From Artemia franciscana (lineage: Eukaryota > Arthropoda > Branchiopoda > Anostraca > Artemiidae), in the NCBI RefSeq assembly GCF_032884065.1, contig NC_088867.1:52039209-52103208 (forward strand): DNA of 64,000 nucleotides, given 5' to 3'. Shown one piece after another: positions 40,301-52,300 of the stretch. Below the pieces are notes generated by a model. The model was not told the origin of the DNA. It saw only the letters and a list, made by a program, of their open reading frames with translations, and searched no databases. Position numbers and translations under genes: made by a program. Position 1 is the first letter of the stretch; each line of letters opens with the position of its first letter.

Positions 40301-43300
40301 TTCGTTTTTTGGTGTCACAAATCACAACATTTAACAACTATACATAACTCATACCTTTTATTGTGATTTATTGTGCAATGGCTCTTTTTACAGGAGATGG
40401 GAAGGTATTAATCCTTTTCTTTAATCTGTTCAAAATAGAAAAGTTATCTTTGGCACTGATATCACAAATCACAACATTTAACAACTATACATAACTCATA
40501 CCTTTTATTGTGATTTATTGTGCAATGGCTCTTTTTACAGGAGATGGGAAGGTATTAATCCTTTTCTTTTTAATGTGTTCAAAATAGAAAAGTTATCTAT
40601 GGCACTGATATCACAAATCACAACATTTAACAACTATACATAACTCATACCTTTTATTGTGATTTATTGTGCAATGGCTCTTTTTACAGGAGATGGGAAG
40701 GTATTAATCCTTTTCTTTTTAATGTGTTCAAAATAGAAAAGTTATCTTTGGCACTGATATCACAAATCACAACATTTAACAACTATACATAACTCATACC
40801 TTTTATTGTGATTTATTGTGCAATGGCTCTTTTTACAGGAGATGGGAAGGTATTAATCCTTTTCTTTTTAATGTGTTCAAAATAGAAAAGTTATCTATGG
40901 CACTGATATCACAAATCACAACATTTAACAACTATACATAACTCATACCTTTTATTGTGATTTATTGTGCAATGGCTCTTTTTACAGGAGATGGGAAGGT
41001 ATTAATCCTTTTCTTTAATCTGTTCAAAATAGAAAAGTTATCTTTGGCTATTTTGGCTATAAAATATCATATATTTTATGCTATACTATTTTAGTTTTAT
41101 ATATATTCTTTAGTTTTAGTTTCTTTTTCTTCTATGCTGAAGAAGCCTTGTTATGTAGGGGCGATATATTCATTGGATTTTCTGTTCTCTCCGTTTTCAT
41201 TTACTGGCCATAAACCCGTTTTTCGTATTTATATTCGTTTTTTGGTGTCACAAATCACAACATTTAACAACTATACATAACTCATACCTTTTATTGTGAT
41301 TTATTGTGCAATGGCTCTTTTTACAGGAGATGGGAAGGTATTAATCCTTTTCTTTTTAATGTGTTCAAAATAGAAAAGTTATCTATGGCACTGATATCAC
41401 AAATCACAACATTTAACAACTATACATAACTCATACCTTTTATTGTGATTTATTGTGCAATGGCTCTTTTTACAGGAGATGGGAAGGTATTAATCCTTTT
41501 CTTTTTAATGTGTTCAAAATAGAAAAGTTATCTTTGGCACTGATATCACAAATCACAACATTTAACAACTATACATAACTCATACCTTTTATTGTGATTT
41601 ATTGTGCAATGGCTCTTTTTACAGGAGATGGGAAGGTATTAATCCTTTTCTTTTTAATGTGTTCAAAATAGAAAAGTTATCTATGGCACTGATATCACAA
41701 ATCACAACATTTAACAACTATACATAACTCATACCTTTTATTGTGATTTATTGTGCAATGGCTCTTTTTACAGGAGATGGGAAGGTATTAATCCTTTTCT
41801 TTTTAATGTGTTCAAAATAGAAAAGTTATCTATGGCACTGATATCACAAATCACAACATTTAACAACTATACATAACTCATACCTTTTATTGTGATTTAT
41901 TGTGCAATGGCTCTTTTTACAGGAGATGGGAAGGTATTAATCCTTTTCTTTTTAATGTGTTCAAAATAGAAAAGTTATCTTTGGCACTGATATCACAAAT
42001 CACAACATTTAACAACTATACATAACTCATACCTTTTATTGTGATTTATTGTGCAATGGCTCTTTTTACAGGAGATGGGAAGGTATTAATCCTTTTCTTT
42101 AATTTGTTCAAAATAGAAAAATTATCTTTGGCACTGACATCACAAATCACAACATTTAACAACTATACATAACTCATACCTTTTATTGTGATTTATTGTG
42201 CAATGGCTCTTTTTACAGGAGATGGGAAGGTATTAATCCTTTTCTTTAATTTGTTCAAAATAGAAAAATTATCTTTGGCACTGACATCACAAATCACAAC
42301 ATTTAACAACTATACATTACTCATACCTTTCTGAATTGGCTGGGCGACTAGAATTTGGCTTAAAAATAGAAATTTGCTCGAAAGACATCCACATCAGGTA
42401 TATTAAACCAACGCTAAATGGAGTGAATATATCAAAGAGCTTGCAAACAAAATGACCACCTGGAAGAAATTGACAAAATAAGACTCTACTTTCCATTATG
42501 GAATATGGGGGTGACTAGTATGTCAGTATGTCATTGTCAATAACTAGTATATCCTCTAGCCCCTGAAGTATTCCTTTTGTCATAAAGTTCTCAACAAAGT
42601 TTTGTTAGGCCAACTTAACCATAACAAAATAACAAAAAACAAAAACATTAAAAGTCGCGTGTTCATATGTTTTTTTTTTCGTTACAACCAAGTCAGGCAC
42701 TAATATAAGAGTTAGTAAAGTTAAATGGCTTCATTACAAAATTCATTATTTGGTTATGAGTTTTCCTACCCACAGCTTAGGGCTTAATTTAACCCCTAAA
42801 TATGAATATTTTATGACAATTTAGCGTAATATGAAGAAAGAGGGTGAGAGAGTGCGCGAGAGTGAGAGAATACAGAGGAAAAAGATACAGGACTAGATAT
42901 ACAGATAACGTAAGGCCTATAATGGAAAACCGTTCTTCCTAATGGTATCTACAAAATAGGTCTGACCGGTTTTTAATTGAAAGTGATCAAATACGCCCAA
43001 TAAAAATTGTGTTGTACCTAAATAGATTGCAAAACAGCATTAGGATGCAGTGCTTGCAACTTCGAAGGGAAGAGAAGACTTACAAAATACTTTCTGAATT
43101 ATTAAACAGATAAATAACCTCACACTAAGTGCATCTTAAATGTTTTCAAGCTACACAGCAACCAGGCAACATACAATTAATTTTTAGCTTCCAGATAAAA
43201 AAAAAATAGACACGTACCTTTTTACAAGGTTTGTAGCAGAGAATTAAAACGGAATAGACGAAGAAGTTACAACTAGCAGAAGCTTAGAAATTTTTAAAAG

Positions 43301-46300
43301 ATATTTATTTTTCGTAACGATTTTTTTTAATCCCTAATATTGTAACTTTTTGTTGTAAGCGACAATTTGCAATCATTACTACTACTACTAATAACTCACT
43401 GCAGCACCAAGCCGCCTGAGGCCAACACAGCTATGCACGCTCCTCCTCCAACCTAATCTATTTAAAGCCTCCCTCTTTACACCCTCCCAGGAAGTTCCCA
43501 TTTCCTTTAAATCCTTATTTATGACATCCTCCCAACCCAGACAAGGACGACCTGCTTTCCGTGTAGCCCCAGACGGTTGGCCAAAAAGGACAATCTTCGG
43601 TAATCTGTCATCCTTCATCCGTAGAACGTGGCCCAGCCATCTCAACCTTTCTTTCATTATAGCCCCAGAAAGCGGGATTGATCCACACTTTTCGTACAAC
43701 CTACTGTTTGAAATACGGTCAGTCAGCCGGGTACCCAGAACAATCCGTAGGCAATTTCTCTGGAAAACATCTAGTAAATTTTCATCTGCTTTTCGGAGTG
43801 TCCATGCTTCAGAGCCATATTTGACCACTGTCATCACTGTAGCTTCCAATATTCTAATCTTGGTTTGTAGGTTTATCTTTCTATTCTTCCAATCTTTTTT
43901 TAACTGTGAAAAAACACCCTGAGCTTTAGCTATTCTACTTTTAACATCTTCACTGCTCCCACCATCTTTACTAATAATACTACCAAGGTAACTGAAGCTC
44001 CCAACCTGATCAATCTTTTCGTTACCTAAGGTCACCTGTTCATCTTCACTTATTCCTAACCTTAGTGACTTAGTCTTCTTAACATTAATTTTCAAGCCTA
44101 TTTTAGCACCCTGAACTCGTAAAACCTCTAAAAATTCATTCATTTTGCTCACACTTTCATCTAATATGCTTAAATCATCAGCATAATCTAAGTCCAGGAG
44201 AGTTCTTCCTCCCCATTTGATTCCATGGTCTCCAATTGCCTTTCCTGTGCTCCTTAAGACGAAGTCCATCAAAATGATCCATATAAAGGGGGATAGAACA
44301 CAACCCTGCTTAACTCCTGATTTAATACAAAACCAGTTGCTAACCTCATTTCCTACCTTAACCGCAGCAGTATTATTCTCGTACATAGCGCAAATCACTT
44401 TAATGTATTTTTCTGGTATACCATATAACGATAAGACCTTTGTTAACGCTGTTCTATCAACAGAATCGAAAGCTTGCTCATAATCGATAAAACTAAGGAC
44501 CAAAGGTGTTTGACAACGAAGGGACTTCTCAATTATTAACCTAAGAGTGAAAACATGGTCGACACATCCTCTACCTTTTCTAAAACCGCATTGTTCTTCC
44601 CTTAAAACTTTGTCTACAGCATGTCTCAGTCTAAAAAGTATCATATTACTCAGTAATTTGCTACCTACAGAGACCAGACTAATGCCTCGATAATTCCGAC
44701 ATTCACTCTTGTCACCTTTCTTATACAGTGGTTTAATTAAGGTTTTCCTAAAATCATTGGGTACTTCCCCTTTTTCAAAAATCATGTTCATAATCTTCAG
44801 TAGCTTATTCCTAACCTCAGAGCCACCATATTTAAGGAACTCATTAATCATACTATCAGCACCTGGGGCCTTATTATTTTTTAATCCTTCTAGTACTGTC
44901 GCTAATTCTTCCTCACTAAACAAATCTTCCTTCACATCCAAGGTATCACAAACTTTTTCATTTTCATCTATATCTTTTCCTGCAACTGTATCTCGGTTTA
45001 GCACATTCTCAAAATGTTCCACCCATCTTTCTTTAACTTTTTCCTTATCACTAATTGTGACCCCATTTCTATCTTTAACTGGGACTAGTCCGGATCGGCT
45101 ACTTCCTTTCAATTTATTAACATGCCAGTATAATATTTTACAATTATGCCGTCTAGCCGCATCTTCCAGATCCTCAGCAATTTTATCCATCGCCTCCATT
45201 TCACATCTCCTTAGTTCATATTTTAATGCTTTCTCCACTTTCTTTACATTCCTTTTGTTTTCATACGACCTATCGCTCAGATAATTCTTATACAAACCCC
45301 TTCTACTCTCTATTAAACCTAAAGCTTTTTCACTAATATTCCTAGTTGCTGTCTTAGCACTCTTCCCTAGGACACCATCAGCAACTTCACAAATTGTTTT
45401 TCTGAAATTATTCCATCCACCTTCCACATTGTCAAATTTTAAACCCTCAAGTTTATTACTAAACTGTTCCTGGAATTTTTTTCTCAAATTTTCATCCTGA
45501 AGTCTACCAACATCATAACTTCCCGGGAGGGAGTTACTCTTCCGAAATTTCAGCTTTAAATTAACCTTAGACACTACTAGATGGTGATCTTTACTTTTAA
45601 CATCAATAACGGCACTCCTATACACCCTAGTATCTTGTATTGATCCTGCTAGTCTTCTGTTTACAATAACATAATCAATAAGGTTTGCTGTCTTACCATC
45701 ACGTGAATACCATGTCAACTTATGGGCCATTTTGTGACCAAACACCGTATTGGTTATAACTAGGTTGTTATACCTACAAAATTGCAAAAGCCTATAGCCA
45801 TTACTGTTTTCTTTTCCTACACCAAAATTACCTAGGCTAGGATACCATCTATCCCTATTTCTACCAACCTGGGCATTAAAATCTCCTAGCAAAAACACCA
45901 TATTTCTACCTGGTACCCTGTCTATTTGCTCCTGTAACTGTAAGTAAAATTCATCTGAGTCACTAGTATCTCCATCAGTTGGTTCAATGGGGGCATATAC
46001 TACTATAAATCATTGATAACTTGAAATCAATGCAGGATGCTTTGAATAGCCTTCATGCCCGGCTGTCTGACATCAGGTTGTCAGTCGCTTCTGCTAAAAC
46101 TGAATTTCTCATTTTTGGTTGTCATCACCTTCCCAATTCAAAAACTCAGGTTGGCCCTGACTAAATTTTCCTATTGCGTGTCTCAAGTACCTTGGACTTG
46201 CATTCGGGACCTCGATTCAAGAAAAACCGGTCACTAACAATAAATGTGTTGAGAGAGAAGTTGAGATATTCCTATGGATTTCTTTCTAGAGTTAAAGGCC

Positions 46301-49300
46301 AATTTGACAAAGAAAACGCTTGGTCGGCTTTATAATTCGTTTTTTGCTCCTCATGCGTTTTTCTGGCACCATTATGGAAGTTATTTACCACATAAGAACG
46401 TCAACAAATTCGATCTGTCTTTCAAATTTTTAAAATATTTTCTCCATGTTCCTATTTGGTCTCCTAAGAGTTATATCTCCAAATGCTTGGTCGGCTTTAT
46501 AACTCGTTTTTTGCTCCACATGTGTTTTTTTCTGGTGCCATTACGGAAGTTATTTATCACACAAGAGCGTCAACAAATCCGGTCTGTCTTTTCAAATTTT
46601 GGAACTATTTTCTCCATGTTCCTATTTGGTCTCCTAACAGTTACATCTCTAAATACTTGGTCGGCTTTATAACTCGTTTTTTGCTCCTCATGTGTTTTTT
46701 CTGGTGCCATTACGGAAGTTATTTACCACACAAGAACGTCAACAAATCCGGTCTGTCTTTTCAAATTTTGGAACTATTTTCTCCATGTTCCTATTTGGTC
46801 TCCTAACAGTTACATCTCTAAATACTTGGTCGGCTTTATAACTCGTTTTTTGCTCCTCATGTGTTTTTTCTGGTGCCATTACGGAAGTTATTTACCACAC
46901 AAGAACGTCAACAAATCCGGTCTGTCTTTTCAAATTTTGGAACTATTTTCTCTGTGTTCCAATTTGGTCTCCTAACACTTATATCTCCAAATATTACGGA
47001 GTTCTGGAGATCTGGGATAAGGTGGATGTATTAGAAGGCAGATTCGGACAGCGATCTGAGTCAGTCGTAGACTCAGGCATCATAGTTTCTTTCTCCATAC
47101 TCCTCTAAGCGCATTTTTATATGTATAGAGAGTTTAAATATATTATTATTATAAGCTTACTAAAATAAATAGATAGATACAGGATAAAGAAGGGCCCATT
47201 TGTATGTGTAATACAATTTTTAACTAGCAATTTATTTAAATGTTACTGAATAAAACTTCGTTAAAACAGAAACTTAGATGAAAAAACTATCATAGACAAA
47301 ATATCCTATTCGTTTTTGAAATATGCAATAAAGAAGAGATTTCAAAGGATAACTTAAACATTTCATTTACGAATTTCAGTCTGCAATTTCTTATTTATAC
47401 CTAAATTATATTACATCATATTCATACTGCATAATATATAGCTTAATTTACATTATATTTCGGCATATTTCAGTCTGCTATTACTGCTATTACTACTACC
47501 AGCTTACTCTAGCACCATGCTGTCTGAGGCTAAGGCAGCTGTGTACACTCCTCCTCCACCGCAAAATTTCACTCTTCACTACCCACAAAGTTTCTATTTC
47601 TGTTAAACGCCTTTCGTATGACTTCTGATCAACCTATTTGAAGTTGGCTCCGTTATTTGAGGTTTTCCGTCTATTTGAGGTTGGCAGCCTATTTGAGATT
47701 GACTCAGCTCCTCTTTGGCTTCACTGTTTTATCAAAAGCACAATTTTTTAACCTATTACCATTCACCCGTAAAACATGACCTGCTCCTCTTAATGTTATT
47801 TTTTTTTTCATTTTGGCCTAAACATAGCAAGTCATTATTCCTAAAACAGAATTTTGAGTATGTGGAATGAAACCAAAGCCTTCTGTAGCTTATTGTATTA
47901 TAAGTAATCCTTCACACGAGTGCTTAGGACTATCCTTGGATAGATCCCCTGAAACACATCGAACCTCTCCTCCTCGACTTTTCATTTTACGGAGCCGTGC
48001 ATAACCAATCCTGGATTGGAAAGCAAAGGGTCGGTTGAAAGCAAAGAGAAGTAGCATTTAGAAAGCAAAGGATCAATTGAAAGCAAAACGAATTGGCATT
48101 TAGAAATTAGACGATGGACTGAAAGCACAAAGAAGTGTCATTTAGAAAGCGAAAGCTTAATTGAAAGCAAGCCGAAGTAGTATTTAGAGAGTAAAAGATC
48201 GTTCGAAAGCAAATAGAAATAGTATTTAGATAGCATAAGTCAGATGGAAAGCAAAAAGAAGTAGTATTTAGAAAACAAAGGGTCAATTGAAAGAGAAACG
48301 AAGTAACATTTAGAGAGCAAAAGATCGATTAAAACCAAAGAGATGTAGTATTTAGAAAGCAAAAGTTCGACAGAAAAAAAAAAAAACAAGAGCTAAGAGC
48401 TCATATGGCACTTGTGACATGGCCAGAAGAGCCAAGCTCATATGTTATGAGCTCTAGCAAAATTCTAAGAATCAATAGATTGATTTAAAAGGAAAATCAG
48501 AGGTCGGGATTAAAAATAAGAGCTCTGAGTCACGAGGTCCTTCTAAACATCAAAATTCATTAAGATCCGATCACCCAGTCGTACGTTATAAATACTTCAT
48601 TTTTTCTAATTTTTCCTCTCTTTTCAGCCCCCCAGATGGTCAAATCGCTTAAAACGGCTTTATCAAGTCAATTTGTGCAGCTCCCTGACATGCCTACCAA
48701 TTTTCATCGTCCTAGCACGTCCAGAAGCACCAAACCACTGAACCCCACCCCCTAACTCCCCCAAAGAGAGCGGATCCAGCCCGGTAAAGTCAATAACGTA
48801 TCTACGACATTTGGTTATTCTACCCAAGTTTCATCCCGATTTCTCCACTCTAAGCGTTTTCCAATCTTTCCAGTTTCCCCCTCTAACTCCCCCCAATGTC
48901 AACAGATCTGGTCAGGATTTGAAAAAAGAGCTATGAGACATGAGTTCCTTCTAATTATCAAATTTCATTAAGATCTGGTCATCTGTTCATAAGTTAAAAA
49001 TACCTAAATTTTTCTAGTTTTTTCAAATTAACACCCCCATTTCCTCGAAAGAGAACGGATCCATTGCAATTATATCAGTCATGTATCTATAACTTGTGCT
49101 TATTCGTCCCATCAAGTTTCATCCCGATCTCTAAACTCTAAGCGCTTTCCAAGATTTCTGTTTCCCCCCTCCAGCCCCATATGTCCCCGGATCCGATCCG
49201 AATTGAAAATGGAGCGTCTGAGACATAAGATCCTTCTATATATCAGGCTACATTAAGATCCAATCACCCATTTGTAAGATAAAGATACCTCAATTTTCAC

Positions 49301-52300
49301 TTTTTTCAAGAATTCCGGTTTCCCCCTCCAACTCCCACCAATGTCACCAGATTTGGACGAGATTCAAAATAAGAGCTCTAAAGCACAAGATCTTTTTAAA
49401 TATCAAATTTCATTAAGATCTGATCAACCGTTCGTAAGTTACAAATACCTCATTTATTCTAAATTTTCCGAAATACTCCCCTCCCCCAACTCCACTAAAG
49501 AGAGCGGATCCGGTCACATATCTTGGACTTGTTTTTATTCTTTCCACCAAGTTTCAACCTGATCTCTCTGCTTTAAGCGTTTTACAAGATTTCCCCCCCC
49601 CAACACCCCCCATCCCAATGACGCTGGATCTGGTCGGGATTCAAAAGAGATCTGAGTTACGAGGTCCTTCTAAATATGAAATTTCATTAGGATCCAATCA
49701 CTCCTTCGTAAGTTAAAAATATCTCATTTTTTTTAAATTTTCAGAATTAACCCTACCCCCTCTCCAACTCCCCAAAATAGAGTGGATCCATTCCAGTTAT
49801 CTCAATTACGTATCTAGGACTTCTGATTATTTTTCCCACCAAGTTTCATCCCGATAACCCACTCTAAGCGTTTTCCAAGATTTTAGCCCCCCCCCCAAAT
49901 GTCAACAGATCCGGTCGTGATTTAAAATAAGAGCTCTGAGACAAGACATCCTTCTAAATATCAAATTTCATTAAAATCCGATCACCCATTCGTAAGTTAA
50001 AAATACCTCATTTTTACTAATTTTCCGATTTAGCCGTCCCCCCACTCCCCCCCAGATGGTCGAATCGGGGAAACGACTATTTCTGATTTAATCTGGTCTG
50101 ATCCCTGATACGCCTGCCAAGTCTCATCGTCCTAGCTTATCTGGAAGTGCCTAAACTAGCAAAACGGGACAGAGAGATAGACCGAATGACCGACCGACCG
50201 ACAGAATTTGCGATCGCGCTATATGTCACTTGGTAGATACTAAGTGCCATAACAAAAAGAAAATTAAAACAACTGACCTGAGCACCACTTATTAGTTCTA
50301 TTTTTATTCTATTACTGCTACTAACAACTCACTGCAGCACCAAGCTGCCCGAGGCCAGCAAAGATACCCACGCTCTTCCTCCATCCCGATCTGTTCAAAG
50401 CCTCTCTCTTTACACCCTAACAGGAAGATCCCATTCCCCTCAAATCTTCCTTTATGATATCCACCCACCCCAACAGCGGACGACCTACTTTCCGTTTAGC
50501 TCTAGATGGTAGGCCGATAAGAAAAACTTTCGGCAATCTGTGCTTCATCCGTAGAACATGCCCTAGCCATCTCAACCTTTCTGTCATTATAGCCATAGAT
50601 AGTGGAATTGAACCACACATTTCCTACAGCCTACTCTTTGAAATATGGTCAGTCAGCGGGGTATCCAGAAAAATCCGTAGGCAATCTCTCTGGAAAATAT
50701 CTAGCAAATCTTCATCCGCTTTTCGGAGCACCAATGCTTCAGAACCATATTTGACCACTGTTATCACTGTAGCTTCCAATATTCTAATCTTGGTTTGTAG
50801 ACTTATTTTCCTATTCTTCCAAACTTATTTTCAACTATGAAAAAACAAGCCCTGGCTACTCTACTCTTAACATCTTCACTGCTCCCACCATTTTTACTAA
50901 TAGTACTACCAAGGTAAGTGAAGCTTCCACCTGATCAATCCTTTAGTCACCCAACGCCACCCTTTAATCTTCACTTACTCCTAGCCTTAGCAACTTAGTC
51001 TTCTCGACATTAGTTTTCAAACCTACTCTAGAGCCCTGAACTCGAAAAATCTCTAAAAATTCATTCATTTTGCTCACAATTTCATCTAGCATGCTTAAAT
51101 CATCGGCATAACCTAAGTCCAGAAAAGTTTTCCCCCGCCATTTGAATCCGTATTCTCCCATTGCCTTCCCTATGCTCCTTAAGACAAAGTCCATCAAAAC
51201 TATCCATATAAAGGGGGATAGAAAACAACTTTGCTTAACTTCTGATTTAATATGAAACCAGCTGCTATCCTCATTTCTTATCTTAACCGCAGCAGTGTTA
51301 TTATTCTCGTACACAGCCCTAATCGCTATAATACATTTGTCTTGTATACCATACAAGGATAAGACCTTCGATAAAGCTCTTTCATCAGAATCCTATGCTT
51401 GCTCATAATCTATAAAAGTGAGGACCAAAGACGTTTGACAACTCCGGCATTTCTCAATTATTAACCTAATATTGATATATATTCTGGTATTATTATATTT
51501 TAAAGATCCATTAGCTGTACCAAATTAAGGTGATTAATTTCATTTCATGTATTCAATGAAAACCTTTTCTTGAAAAACTGTGAGTAAATACGCTGTGCCT
51601 TGGCTATTCCACTATTCCACTTTTCACATCTTCATTACATCCACCACCTTCACCAATAACGTAAATTAATCTATCCTAGTAACCTATTCTCGCAAACTGA
51701 ACCCTTAAAATGTCCATAAATCCACTCATTTACAAAAAAGATAGATCCCCTATTCCAAGATCCTTTTCTTAGAAGTAGCCTGGTAGCCTACCAAAAAATC
51801 ATACAGAGCACGAATAATATTTACTGCTACGTACAACAGAGGGCAGCTAGAAAACTACAAAACAACATAATTAAAGGGCAACAAACACGTAAAAACTTAC
51901 CGGTACGGACAACACAAAGGGCAACAAGAAACTGACAGAGATACAATCTTTTTGACAAAATTTCTTGAATATTCTCTTGACCATCAACAGAAAAACCCTG
52001 AAAAATAAATAAAAAAATATGAAAATTTTATAAAAATAAAAAATGAAAAATAAAGCTTATTAAAAACTGAAATAACGGAAAGTTTTAAAGCTTATTAAAA
52101 CTGAAGTAACGGAAATAAAAACTGAAGCCTATATTACAATGAGAGGAAATAAAAGCAATTTAAAGCAAAGTACTATTCACGTAATAAATTAAACAGCCAA
52201 ACTGTGTTTCTTCTTATAAAATTACAAACGAACACAAAGCACAGTTTAAATTGCTAATATATTTAGAATTCTGGAAATTTATATTTAGCTCGCGAATCTT

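Larger units (their letters stand above)
34455..42326 (+). repeat. satellite array, about 48 monomers of 147/149 bp
   Basis: Tandem monomers run from a partial unit at 34455 to the exon at 42327. Two lengths alternate in much of the array: 149 bp with ttctttttaatgtgttc and 147 bp with ttctttaatctgttc. Other variable sites are tctttgg/tctatgg and gacatc/gatatc. Each monomer contains atttattgtgcaatggctct, tttacaggagatgggaaggt and ctatacataactcatacctt. The last phrase is the inverse of the CMTR1 exon e 5' splice site, and the final copy is the genuine donor. Four units carry a 199-bp insert. Near-identity of copies implies recent amplification or homogenisation. The copy number in an assembly may be compressed. 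Confidence 0.97.

Noticed and set aside
34455..42326. CRISPR-like array
   Set aside because: Whole 147-149-bp units repeat without unique spacers; eukaryotic satellite in an intron.
44709..45284. 191-codon plus-strand ORF (and those at 43521 and 44217)
   Set aside because: Antisense shadows of the RTE reverse transcriptase ORF.
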